64,000 nucleotides of DNA, from positions 11,008,540 to 11,072,539 of the forward strand of contig NC_084831.1 in NCBI RefSeq assembly GCF_033115175.1, given 5' to 3'. The notes under the pieces are model-generated. The model made no database searches, was not told the DNA's origin, and saw only the letters and a list, made by a program, of their open reading frames with translations. Shown piece after piece: positions 46,601 to 55,640 of this stretch. Numbering within the stretch: the first letter of the stretch is position 1; every line of letters starts with the position of its first letter. Made by a program: the position numbers and the translations under genes. The DNA is from Lepus europaeus. Its lineage: Eukaryota; Chordata; Mammalia; Lagomorpha; Leporidae.

Positions 46601-49600
46601 GTAACTTCACCCGTGGGTCAGTGCTGCTCAGAGCTGCCCAAGGTGGTCTCTTTTCATCCCCACCCCGGCTGCAGGGAGAGCAGGTGCTTCTCAGGACTCC
46701 ACACAGCCCAGCTCCTTTCCGCTTGTCTCTGCCACCCTGGGGTGCAGCCTCTTTGAACACCCTGCTTTAGCGCCACCTGCTCCAAGCAGCCTGCCCAGAT
46801 GGGCCTCCCCTGTGCGAAGGGCACCCTCATCAGCGGTTCTAATGTGCCAAGGCCACCTACTCAGCGTCAGAGGGTGTCCTGGGCCTTCCACCCGCCATCT
46901 CTCATTGACCTCTCACACCCACCCCCCTGCAAGGTAGGAAGCACGATGCCCACTTCACCAAGGGGGAAACTGAGGCTGGGAGAGGCTCAACCACCACACA
47001 AGGTCATCAGCGGCGGGGACGAGTGCAGCCTCCAGCCAGTGTGAAACCCGAACCTTTGCTGGCGCCTTGGGCCAACCTCTGGAGAGGGGCCTCAGGCAAC
47101 TGTCCAAGCGTGTGTCCTGCAAGTCCGCTAGATTCCTCCAAGGGCAAAACTGTGTCTCTCATCAGACTGTGAGCCCCGAAAGGGCGAGGTCCCACCTGTC
47201 CTTTCCTCCGTCTCCCCAGAGTGTCCAGTCTAAGCCTGCGCCCTGGCAACCCGAGGGCCACGGCAAGACGGCCCCCGGGTAGTGCGGGGCTGAGAGCTGG
47301 AGCTGCCTCCCAGACATCCAAGACGTCCGAGTTTCCAGCAGAAAGCCCTCAGTCTCCACTGGAGACCCCCAGGGTCGGTCTGGCAGGGAGGCCTGGGGCA
47401 GGAGGAGCAGCTGTGAACCCCCCCTCTCCTCCCTGCAGGTGGACACTGGTGGAGGCGGTCAGCCCCAGGCAGACAGGAGCCATCCGAATGATCCCCCCAA
47501 GGGTGCTGCCTTGAGCATCGCCAGGTGAGGGCAGGGGTCCCCAGCAGCACTGGGGTCACACAGACCCCCATCTCTGAGCCCCACTTCTGCCCCGCAGGGT
47601 TGAATGAGAGCTATCTAGGTCAGGAGAGCCAAGGCTCAGGCTGGCCCAGCAGAAGCGCCCAACAAATGGTGGCTTAAAAATAGACGATGAACACAAAACA
47701 GCTCCTGGAAACAGCGCGAGTCGCCTTCATCCGGCCCCAATCACCTCCCCGCTGTCCCCGGGGCCTCAAGTGCCTCTTCCCAGGAGGCAGGCCGGCGCCC
47801 GGGGCCTCTGCAGCTTCCCCTTGTCCAGCCAAGGTCTGCATAGAGCGACACCAAGGGCACCAGCTAAGCCTCTGAGCGCTCGCAACGTGACAGGTTCCAG
47901 TCTGAGTGCTGCACAGGTACTAAGCCATTTCATCCCCCCAGCACCCCCACGACGTCAGTACTGTTAGGATTCCCATTTTAGAGACGAGAACGCTGAGACA
48001 CAGTTATAAGATCAAGGAACTAGTGAGTGGTGCGGCAGGGATTCAAGTGAGCGGGAGCCACCTGCTGGGATGGGGTGGCCTGGGGTGTGGCGCGGCAGCC
48101 TCATACAGCAGTATGGCAGAATGGGGCTCACGGCCCTGGCTTGGGCTTCAGACTGTGTACCTGGCCCTGGGAAGCACTTGGTGCAGGCGAGGAGACCAGG
48201 TGGGGGTCTCAGGAACCCGTGGAAGCCCACAGCTCCAGAGGAGGAGGGCAGGTGCAGGGTGGTGAGGTAGACACTAAGGACGTCTGCATGTCAGGGCTCA
48301 AATCCTAGCTTTGCTAAGTCCTAGCTGTGTGGCCCAAGGCAAATCACTCAGCTGTCCCCTGCTTCGGATACAAACAGGGACTGTGGTAGCAATAACCCAA
48401 GTCAGCGTTTTGCTCCACTACTTTCAGACCAGTACCTGGTAAGGTGTAAGCACTCAGAGAAATGATGAGTGACAAGCAGAGGGGCAAGTGGCTTCCGCTC
48501 AGTGGCTCGGCCACCCAGATTCTGGGGACAACGGCAGTCCTCTGCCCTCAAAGCTCCTCTTCCTCTATGCAGCTTCCTGCTTGCATGCTGAACCTCAGGA
48601 GGTGGACAGAACTGCAGGTGCACGTGGGGAGCCCAGGCTTCCAAAGGATGGGTGGAGCCGGCACAGACCTGCCAGGGTGACCGCAAATGGCCCTGGCGGA
48701 GGGTGCCATGGAGGGAGCACCAGGCAAGGGCTTCCCAGGGCCCGGGCCCACAGCATGACCTTGGCGGGTGTCTTGCCCGCTCCCCCTCTGTCCTGTGCCC
48801 AGTGAGTCCTCAGCTCACAGGCCGGTCCATCTGGGGCTGGGGCCCTACGGCGCCTGGCACAAGATGGCCGAGGCATGTGGAAGGGACACAGTCTCTGAGG
48901 AATCACCAAACACCTAGAGCTGGCCCCACCCGGACCCCTAACACTGAAGCTGGCCCCACCCGGACCCCTAACACCTGCAGCTGGCCCCACCCAGACCCCT
49001 AACACTGAAGCTGGCCCCACCCGGACCCCTAACACCTGCAGCTGGCCCCACCCGGACCCCTAACACCTGCAGCTGGCCCCACCCGGACCCCTAACACTGA
49101 AGCTGGCCCCACCCGGACCCCTAACACCTGCAGCTGGCCCCACCCGGACCCCTAACACTGAAGCTGGCCCCACCCGGACCCCTAACACCTGCAGCTGGCC
49201 CCACCCGGACCCCTAACACCTGCAGCTGGTCCCACCCAGAGACTGCCAGAGCCCTGGAGGTTTCTGGAGCCCCTCGGGCACCGACAGCTGTCCAAAGGGA
49301 CCCTTAACTCCTCTTAAGACTGCTTCCCCTTGCTGGGCAGTGGCTGTCACAGTCCAGGTGCTACGCTGGGTCCACGGTGCCGGCACGCAGTAGGTGTCAT
49401 TACTCTCAGCCGAATCAGGGGGTCAGCGAATGAACCTCACAGGGCCCAGCCCTCCTCCTTCCCCTCCCCACCCTGATCCCTCCTGCCCACTCCCCTTAGT
49501 GCCGTGAGCTACCCTCAGAGTCCAGAGGACGGGGGAAGGGTGCCATACTCCTTCCTCCACATCCCTCCCAGGGCACCTCCCGTACACCCGAGCAAGATCT

Positions 49601-50392
49601 GGGGAGTGATGGATGTGGTAGCAGCTCCCCAAGACCCTGTGTGTGGGCTCAGTGGGTTTGGACTCAATCTGCAGAGCCAGAGCCAAGGCCAAAGTGTCCT
49701 GCTCTCCCAGCCCTGCCCCTCCCCCCCCACTGTGTGCCGAGGGGGCTCCCAGGGGAGGAGGGCCCCAAGCCAACACCTCTCCTAAGATGCAGCTTAGCAG
49801 CCTGCCGGGCAGCAGGTGCAACCCTGCACCCACCCCCCAGTCACAGACAAGAGAGGCAGGCAAGGGCAGGTGGCTCCCAGCTCTGGTGAGTGAGGGTGGA
49901 GGGTCCGGTGAGAAGCAGAGGAAGGCCCAGGGTTACTGGGGACATCAGGTGTCCTCTGTCCCTTCCTGTCCCCTGACCAAGGAGAGGGTGGGGACGAGGT
50001 GGGGGAGGGGCCTTCTTCATAACCTGTTCCCCACCACAGCCCTTCCTGCCAAGTGGGTTCAGGGGCTGGAGTGGGGTTGGGGATGGGGGTGAAGCCTGCG
50101 CCTTGGGGGTCTGGGGCGGAGGACGCCCCCGCGGCCCCTCCAGAGAAGCCAGGAAGACTCGGGGCTCCCTCCCTCCCAGGCACACGGCAGGGGCTGCGTG
50201 GCTGCTGGGCGCCAGGCGCGGCCACACCGCGGTGCCCTCGCACGCGCTCTCGGCGCTGCCCCGTCCGCTCAGGGCACCGTGGCCCTGGGGGTGCGGCTGC
50301 TCCGGGAAGTACGGGTCGCCGCCCCCAGCCCTTGGTTCCCTCCCAGCGCCCCGGCCCGCGGCCCCCTCACCTCGCGACACGCAGGAGCCCAT
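34681..50392 (-). CDS. FAM131C: FAM131C, complete copy (273 aa, 7 exons)
   Basis: Minus-strand exons, 5' to 3': 50371-50392, 38613-38728, 37982-38017, 37663-37756, 35832-36014, 35505-35615, 34681-34940; 822 nt in frame. The product begins MGSCVSRD, then LFTSAHKDCPMPQGTE, DKQMDFCWDPWQ, a central block from RCFQTTNG to ELREARFAAG (exons 4-5), VAEQFAITEATLSAW (exon 6), and a Pro/Ser-rich acidic tail ending EEEDEVFYN. These match human FAM131C (280 aa) as I remember it. Exon 1 carries only seven codons; G2, C4 and S6 fit an N-myristoylation site with a neighbouring palmitoylatable Cys, so membrane attachment is inferred. The protein has no established biochemical role. Exon 1 lies in a GC-rich promoter 11.6 kb from exon 2. 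The gene is tail-to-tail with CLC-K copy 2, as CLCNKB and FAM131C are in human. Confidence 0.88.
35150..35330 (+). mobile_element. MIR relic in FAM131C intron 6
   Basis: 'ctggctgtgtcacctgggg', 'cctccgtttccttagttgta' and 'agtaagggacat' follow MIR order. It is present only in unit 2; in unit 1 it was lost with the acceptor of the last FAM131C exon. Confidence 0.65.
36586..37283 (+). mobile_element. C-SINE, middle level of the nest
   Basis: Inserted into the outer SINE with target duplication AAGATGTTGCTTGGG (36571-36585; 37284-37298 with one change). It ends 'caaataaatcttt' plus A tail and is itself split by a younger SINE. Confidence 0.9.
36623..36970 (+). mobile_element. Young C-SINE, innermost level of the nest
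   Basis: Young type with A tail, target duplication AAAGCCCCAGCCT (36610-36622; 36971-36983 with one change). Absent from unit 1. Confidence 0.93.
38287..38308 (+). repeat. (CA)n microsatellite
   Basis: Eleven or so CA units in FAM131C intron 2 of unit 2; missing in unit 1. Confidence 0.9.
39726..40437 (+). mobile_element. Possible ERVL-MaLR-like LTR fossil
   Basis: 'ggtttggatatgtgcctcc' near the left end and 'ccagaactggcagccaaaat' followed by 'aaacctctcctccctgta' near the right end resemble MaLR-type LTRs. It is old, broken and LTR-only, and is split by a young SINE. Assigned by eye; another retroelement family is possible. Confidence 0.35.
39815..40140 (+). mobile_element. Young C-SINE in FAM131C intron 1
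   Basis: Young type: 'ggctcaacaggctaatcctc' near the head, 'ctgtca' plus A run at the end. Flanked by AAGAGTTTGGA / AAGAATTTGGA. Confidence 0.92.
40870..41178 (+). mobile_element. C-SINE (old) in FAM131C intron 1
   Basis: 'ggttcaagtcccagc' box B, then a typical body and a CAAATAAATAACACCTTTAA tail. Confidence 0.85.
41413..41695 (+). mobile_element. C-SINE (old, degraded) in FAM131C intron 1
   Basis: 'ggtcgagtcccacctctgc' box B region followed by the body and a 'ggatggaagatctctctgtc' end; the A tail is lost. Confidence 0.75.
41838..42145 (-). mobile_element. Tigger-like DNA transposon relic with a SINE head fragment
   Basis: 41838-41867 is a C-SINE head fragment. From 41868 to 42145, pieces such as 'gtagagtaatgtataaacca', 'cacctgcatcgccacacac' and 'cagctccatgatg' resemble a non-autonomous Tigger-type element in reverse. 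Family assignment from memory. Confidence 0.4.
42146..43090. other. FAM131C intron 1, unique sequence
   Basis: No exon, RNA gene or recognisable repeat seen; GC-rich, short open frames only. Confidence 0.5.
43095..43400 (+). mobile_element. L2 LINE 3'-end relic
   Basis: 'cctttgcactgtcc', 'cctctggaaccctctcctcc' and 'cttccccctatctta' occur in the order of the L2 3' end. Confidence 0.6.
44073..44418 (+). mobile_element. C-SINE in FAM131C intron 1
   Basis: Full-length: GGGGCTGGCACTGTGGCAC head, 'gattcgagtcccagc' box B, CAAATAAGTAAATAAATC tail and A run. Flanked by imperfect AAGAAATGGAACAGAG-like repeats. Confidence 0.93.
44441..44750 (+). mobile_element. C-SINE in FAM131C intron 1
   Basis: Head 'aggagccagcacagtggcgc', box B 'ggttcaagtcccggc', tail 'caaacaaataaataaatc'. 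It directly follows the previous SINE in the same orientation. Confidence 0.93.
44751..45280. other. FAM131C intron 1, unique sequence
   Basis: No gene or recognised transposon beyond a short GGAA run; GC content rises towards 45200. Confidence 0.45.
45290..45650. promoter_or_regulatory. Candidate enhancer with two RFX X-boxes and CRE-like sites
   Basis: GTTGCCATGGAGAT (45322-45335) and a perfectly palindromic GTTGCCACGGCAAC (45612-45625) match the X-box bound by RFX factors. TGATGTCA (45307-45314) and a CACGTCA core near 45400 are CRE-like. It lies in FAM131C intron 1, 5 kb from the promoter. Motif matches only; activity unknown. Confidence 0.45.
45651..47880. other. FAM131C intron 1, mostly unique sequence
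   Basis: Includes a reverse MIR-like piece near 46925-47010 ('gaaactgaggctgggagagg') and an L2-like piece near 47130-47240 ('cagactgtgagccccgaaag'). No exon supported; the open frames have no recognisable protein. Confidence 0.45.
47885..48055 (-). mobile_element. MIR relic (reverse)
   Basis: 'cccattttagagacgagaac', 'gctgagacacag', 'gcggcagggattcaa' follow reverse MIR order. Confidence 0.65.
48290..48470 (+). mobile_element. MIR relic
   Basis: 'gggctcaaatcctagctttg', 'agctgtgtggcccaaggcaa' and 'cctggtaaggtgtaagcac' follow forward MIR order; one of the best preserved MIRs here. Confidence 0.8.
48910..49238 (+). repeat. Minisatellite of alternating 30- and 31-bp units
   Basis: Ten full units plus a partial one, each containing AGCTGGCCCCACCCGGACCC followed by CTAACACTGA (30-bp type) or CTAACACCTGC (31-bp type). 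Order by type: 30, 31, 30, 31, 31, 30, 31, 30, 31, 31. Located in FAM131C intron 1. Confidence 0.92.
49245..50095. other. FAM131C intron 1, promoter-proximal unique sequence
   Basis: GC-rich, with no recognised repeat or exon. Confidence 0.4.
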
Positions 50393-50720
50393 CACGGGGC
50401 CGCGGGGCCGGGCCGCTGCGCCTCGGGTGCGTCGGGCCGCGGGGCGCTCATGTCTCCGCGGGCTGGGGCTGCACGCGCGGCTGGCGCGAGGCAGGCGAGC
50501 AGGCGCGCGGGGACCGGGGATCCGCTCGGCCGGGCCTCCGCGGTCGCCGGGTAGCCCCGCTGCCGCCGCCGCCACCAGCGCCACCGCCGCCGCGCCCGCA
50601 GCTGCCAGGGCGCGGAGCGGGGGGCGCGGCCCTAGGGCGCCCCGCCCCCGCCCCGCCCCCCGCGCACCTGTTGCCTGGCCCGGCTGGCGGCGGGGAGGGG
50701 TCCAGCGGTCCTCAGCGCCT
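50100..50720 (-). promoter_or_regulatory. GC-rich CpG-dense promoter region of FAM131C
   Basis: Very GC- and CpG-rich sequence surrounds the first coding exon. Upstream of the ATG on the minus strand there are runs of CGCCCC/GCCCCG type GC boxes (about 50641-50662) and an E-box CACCTG near 50666. No TATA box was recognised. Transcription start unknown; the CpG-island call is by eye. Confidence 0.6.
50371..50392 (-). CDS. FAM131C: FAM131C first coding exon (lipid-anchor exon, part of the complete copy)
   Basis: Listed separately because it lies 11.6 kb from exon 2. The minus strand reads ATG GGC TCC TGC GTG TCG CGA G, then the donor GTGAGG. The leftover G joins AT of exon 2 to give Asp, producing MGSCVSRDLFTSAHK as in human FAM131C. 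MGxxxS is the usual N-myristoyltransferase motif. A second copy of this exon is not found in the window. Confidence 0.85.
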
Positions 50721-50893
50721 CCCACCTCCTGGTGGCTGGGCTGAAGGTCAGGGAAGGGGCAAGTGGGGGCAGGGAGATTTCTGGCATTTGGGTCACAACG
50801 TAAACAACCTCCCCTGAACCGAAACGACAGCCTGACAAGCCGCGGGGGTGGGGGTGGTGGGGGAGTGACACAATAACTCCCATTATGTCCACT

Positions 50894-50966
50894 TTTTAAA
50901 AAATACATTTTGTTTTTATTTGAAAGTCAGAGTGACATCCAGAGAGAGGAAGACACACACACACAC

Positions 50967-51013
<47 letters not shown>

Positions 51014-51257
51014 TTTTCCATCTGCTGGTTCACTCCCCAAATGGCTACAATGGCCAAATCTAGGAGCCAGGAACTCCATCCCAGTCTCCCACCTGGATGC
51101 AAGGGCTGAAGCTCTTGGGCCATCTCCTGCTGCTTTCCCAGGCACATTAGCAGGGTGCTGGATCAGAAGTGGAGCAGCTGGGACTCGAACCGCCGCCCAT
51201 ATGGGGTGCCAGTGTTGCAGGTGGCAATTTCACCTGCTATGCCCAGCGCCAGCCCCC
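50894..51257 (-). mobile_element. C-SINE upstream of FAM131C, with an expanded GA tract
   Basis: Reverse C repeat from A/T tail to 'gcccagcgccagccccc'. Its internal tract has grown to about 40 bp of pure (GA)n at 50969-51009, preceded by (CA)n. Confidence 0.92.
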
Positions 51258-51310
51258 ATTGTGTCCATTATGCAGAGGAAGACATTGAGGCTCACGGAAG
51301 TCAGATATCC

Positions 51311-51628
51311 TTTATTTATTTATTTGAATGATAGAGTTACAGAGAGAGGGATGGAGAAACAGAGAGAAAGGTCTTCCATCCACTGGTTTACTCCCCAAAT
51401 AGCCACAATGGCCAGAGACGGACTGATTTGAAGCCAAGAGCCAGGAGCTTCTTCCTGGTCTCCCACATGGGTGCAGGGGCCCAAGCACTTGGTCATCTTC
51501 TACTGCTTTCCCAGTCCATAGCAGAGAGTTTGATCGGAAGAGAAGCAGCCGGGACTCGAACAGGCACCCACAGGGGATGCCAGCACTGCAGTGGGAAGCT
51601 TAGCCAACTATGCCGCAGCATCGGCCCC
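51311..51628 (-). mobile_element. C-SINE upstream of FAM131C
   Basis: Reverse orientation: TTTATTTATTTATTTGAATG tail, head 'gccgcagcatcggcccc'. Confidence 0.9.
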
Positions 51629-51636
51629 AGATAACC

Positions 51637-51914
51637 TTTTTTAAAGATTTGCTTGTTTGTTTGACACAGAGAGCGAGATCTTCCATCAGCTGGTTCAATC
51701 CCCAAGTGTCTGCAGCAACGGGGCCTGGGTCAGACAGAAACCAGGAGCCTGGAACTCCATCTGGGGCTCCCCAGCAGATGGCAGGGACCCACGTTCTTGA
51801 GTCGCCACCTGCTGCCTTCCCAGGCACATTAGCAGGAAGCTGGATCAAAAATGGGGCAACTGGGACTCGAAATGGTGCTGACACGGGAGGCTGGTAGCAC
51901 CACAGCTGGGGCCC
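51637..51914 (-). mobile_element. C-SINE (old) upstream of FAM131C
   Basis: Reverse orientation: 'ttttttaaagatttgcttg' tail, body with 'gggactcgaaatggtgc'. Third of three reverse SINEs in a row. Confidence 0.85.
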
Positions 51915-52137
51915 AGGAGGCAGGTGCTTTGCCCAGGGGTCCTCGCCTGGGAGGGTCTGAGACTGTGGAGTGTCAACTTCTTATTTGTGCTGGTGGCCCC
52001 GCTGCTGGACAAGGCTCTCAGGCAGTGGGGGGAGGGGCAAAGCTGCCTCTCAGGGTTTATCCAGCAGGGTCCTCCTGGGACCCTTGGGTGGCCTCTCTAA
52101 GGGAGCAGCAGTGGCCCACTCCAACCACTCACACCGC

Positions 52138-52795
52138 TCCACGTGCACACACACTCACATACTCACACACATTCAGTCCCACACGGAGTCACAGTCACAC
52201 TCACACACATGCACACACTCACTCATGTCCTTCCATGTGAACACACACAACCCCACGTGTACATGCCCCGACCCTCCCACACACTCTTACACATACATTC
52301 AGTCTCACACCATCACAACACACCCATACACTCTCACACAGTCACACACACGTGCACACACTCATACTCACACCCACAGTCACAGTCTCACCATCACAAC
52401 ACACTCATACATCCTCACACAGTCACACACACACACGTGCACACACACTCTCACACCCCATTTACAGTCTCACCATCACACACGCATTCATGCACTCTCA
52501 CACAGCGACACACATACACACTCACACATGCACACACTCACTCATGTCCTCCCATGTGAACACACACAATCCCACGTGTACATGCCCCGACCCTCCCGCA
52601 CACCCATACACACACGTTCAGTCTCACACTATCACGACACACTCATACATTCTCACAGTCACACACACACGTGCACACACTCATACACTCACTCTCACAC
52701 CCCCATTCAGTCTCACCATCACACGCACACTCAGGCACACTCACACAGTAACACACACACAGTCACACACACTGACACACACACAGCAGCCCCTG
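52138..52795 (+). repeat. CA-rich array with a 319-bp higher-order period
   Basis: Long run of CACACA/CTCACA/CATACA words. The block from about 52200, including 'cactcatgtccttccatgtg' and 'gtgtacatgccccgaccct', recurs 319 bp later (for example 52211 to 52530, 52351 to 52670), giving about two higher-order units. Confidence 0.9.
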
Positions 52796-53149
52796 GGGAG
52801 GCTCAGCCAACCTCCCAGTGTCTGCCACAACCCTTGAGTGTCCGAGGTCCTCGCTGTCACACACTCCAGCCTGCTCCACCTGTACCCAGCTGACGCCAGG
52901 CAGGCCAGGTGTCATGGTGCCTTGCTTTCCAGGTGAGGCAGCTGAGATAACCCTGCAGGTTTTGCAGGATAAACAAGGTTTGAGGCAGGAGCGAGGGGTG
53001 AGGCTGGAGGCTCCTCCCAGGGCAGATCGGGGCCCGGGGGTGGGCAGTTCGGGGTGTGTGCTGACCCCTTTCTCCCAGGGAAGTCCCAGGGGACAGGGCC
53101 TTTGCAGCTGGCTGTGGTGCCAGCACACCTGGGCGCGATGAGGGCTCAG
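52796..53149. other. Intergenic unique sequence
   Basis: No gene or repeat recognised between the CA array and a MIR. Confidence 0.4.
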
Positions 53150-53295
53150 CTCTCACAGCTGTGTGACCTTGGAGAAGCTGCTTCCCCTTCCTGAGCCTCC
53201 AGCTTCGTCCTCTGTTAGCTGGGCACAAGCGCTTCACCTCGTGGTGCTAATGAAATAATCTGTGCGAAAAGACTGGCGTATAGCAGGTACGCACA
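53150..53295 (+). mobile_element. MIR relic
   Basis: 'cagctgtgtgaccttggaga', 'ctgagcctccagcttcgtcc' and 'gcgtatagcaggtacgcac' follow MIR order. Confidence 0.75.
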
Positions 53296-55268
53296 GCCCT
53301 GCGTGTACATGAATTGCACACGTGCACATTCGACCAGCTGTGGACTGGAAATATTTGGAAAAGACAAAGCTGTGTCTGTATGGAACACATGCGGGTGTTG
53401 TTTTTCTCATTGTTGCTGCCTGGGACTACAGGGGGAAAGGAGAGCTTTTGCTCTGCCGAGGGCCACCTGGGCTTTATAACTCCATTTGCGGGACATACGG
53501 AATGATCAGCTGACAGGTAGCCCGCTATGGAGTTACTGAATTTCGCGTCCTGCCTGTGGTTGCCTTGGCAGTGCCAGACCAGGCGATGTTGTGGGCTGGA
53601 TGCTCCCACCCCAGGAGCCTGAACGATACAGGAGAGCCGCTATTTCCATGGCGTGCACTCTGCGTTAAGTGTCAAAAGTCGCCTAAGATGACTTGAAGTG
53701 CAGACAGCTGTGCCAACCCTGCGCCTTAGAGAATCCCGCCCCCCATGACAGAGACAGCCCTGACAGTGACAGCAACCCAGCCGCTTATTACCTCCCCACA
53801 GCTGCCCTGCACCCAGCAGAAGTAGGAGGAGCCTCTGGTTGATGGGTCTGCACGAAGCACCTACTATGTGCCGGGGCGCACAGGGGCGGATGGGCCTGTC
53901 CTTGAGTTAGCGGGGTCCCCACGTCAGCCCGCAGGTCCGACCTGGGGGAAGGGGTGGCCTTTCCCGCCGTGCACGCCCCAGTACCTTGCTCAGTGCCAGG
54001 CTTGTCCTTTCCCTCTCCCTGTCCCCGAGTGACTGGAGCTGGCTGCGAGGGAGGGCTCTGACTCACCATGACGCAGGCTGCTCTTGCTCGGTCATGGCTC
54101 AAAGCGGCTGGCAGTCTGACAGCTCTGGGGCAGAGGGGACAGAAGAGGACCCCCGCAGAGAGGTCAGGACAGCTCACAGGGGAGAGAAGGCTTGGGGACC
54201 CCCACACCAGCCTCAGACGGGACGAGGAGGAAGAGGCTGGCCAGCAGCCCCACCCAGGGCCCTCGCTCCCTCACCAGCTCAGGGACATAGCTGGCCGGGT
54301 GCAGCTATCTGGTCGACCCAGCCTCCGCCATTCCAGCTGGTCGGAACCATCCAAGTTAGCCCCTTATGGTACAGACTGGCTCTCAGAGGCGGGGTGTGGG
54401 CTCGCCCAAGGTCACACAGCAAACGGATAGCAGAGTGGGCTAGACCCCAGCCTCGCTGTCAGCCCCGCACGGCCCTGGGCGGGGGAGGGCGCTCTCCCCT
54501 GCACGTCCATGTTCACCTTCCCAGACCTTGGAACTCTGCCGCAGCGGACCCTGTGCAGGCAGCTCCAAGAACGTGCCGCCTCCCCACTCCCCCACAGCCC
54601 TGTGACCCGCCGCTGCCCATGACAGGGAGCAGAGGCTGGGCGAGCGCTCCAGGCTGTGGCCTTCACCCCTGGCTTGGCCCCCGGCTCCTGCAGCCCCCCA
54701 CCCCCACCCTAGCTCCTGTGCGGCCACAGACACGCACCAGCGCCGAGTGCCTGGCCTGCTGTGGGCACCAGAGCGTGGAGAGGAGACGCTGTGGGGCTGG
54801 GCCAGAGAACAATTCACCAGCGGAGCTACTTCAGCGATGACTCGGACCAGACCCTGCCCAGGCGGTCCTGGGGGGCGGGGAGGGGGCGCAAGGGGATGGT
54901 ATGGGGCTCCAGGTGCACCTCGCTCGGGGCAGGGCGGACAGCACTGCCTCCCAAGCGTGTGAGAGGGGCGTCACTCCCGCCAAGGGCATGGGGATGGCTT
55001 CCAGGCAGCGGTGCGCCGGCACCAGATGTTGTGGGATGCCGGCAGCCGGGGCGTGTGCAGAGCTCTGGCGGCACTGCTGGCATAGATGGCATCCTGGGGA
55101 CCAGTGGGTCTGCCCGAGGCCTGGACAGCTCCTTAGGAAAGGCGGAGCCCAATAGAAAGAAAGAACAGAACCGGGAGCCTGGCAGATCTGAATTCGAATC
55201 TTGTGCCCCAGACAAAGCTCAGGAGGTGCTCAACCAGCATGTGCTGAATGAAGGCAAGAAACAGACCT
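53296..55268. other. Intergenic sequence upstream of FAM131C
   Basis: Holds a reverse MIR-like piece near 54370-54430 ('gcccaaggtcacacagcaaa') and another MIR-like piece near 55165-55265. Otherwise GC-rich unique DNA; open frames such as that at 54761-55270 run into the MIR and resemble no protein I know. Confidence 0.45.
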
Positions 55269-55270
55269 AG

Positions 55271-55525
55271 GGGTGGGCGTGGTGCAGCGGGTTAACGCCC
55301 TGGCCTGAAGCGCCGGAATCCCCTATGGGCACCGGTTCGAGAACCAGCTGCTCCTCTTCCAATCCAGCTCTCTGCTGTGGCCTGGGAAAGCAGTAGAAGA
55401 TGGCCCAAGTGCTTGGGCCCCTGCATCCACATGGAGACCCAGAGGAAACTCCTGGCTCCTGGCTTCAGATCGGCACAGCTCTGGCCGTTGCAGCCAACTG
55501 GAGAGCGAACCAGCGGATGGAAGAC

Positions 55526-55561
<36 letters not shown>

Positions 55562-55640
55562 GCCTTTCCTCTCTCTTTGTAACTCTGACTTTCAAATAAC
55601 TAAATAAACCTTAAAAAAGAAAGAAAGAAAGAAAGAAACT
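55271..55640 (+). mobile_element. C-SINE with (GAAA)n tail
   Basis: 'gggtgggcgtggtgcagcgg' head, 'ggttcgagaaccagc' box B, long CT tract, 'caaataactaaataaacctt' tail followed by GAAA repeats. Confidence 0.93.

Noticed and set aside
48910-49238. Telomere-like GTTAGGGG on the minus strand of the minisatellite
   Set aside because: It occurs once per 30-31 bp inside a longer unit, so it is not an interstitial telomere array.
49841-50908. 355-codon minus-strand frame containing MGSCVSR
   Set aside because: It is read-through past the exon 1 donor; exon 1 spliced to exon 2 gives the known FAM131C N-terminus.
51970-52893. Long His/Thr/Ser-rich open frame
   Set aside because: Translation of the CA-rich tandem array, not a gene.
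54761-55270. 169-codon frame with a protein-like RSYFSDDSDQ stretch
   Set aside because: It ends inside a MIR-like repeat, has no splice context and resembles no known protein.
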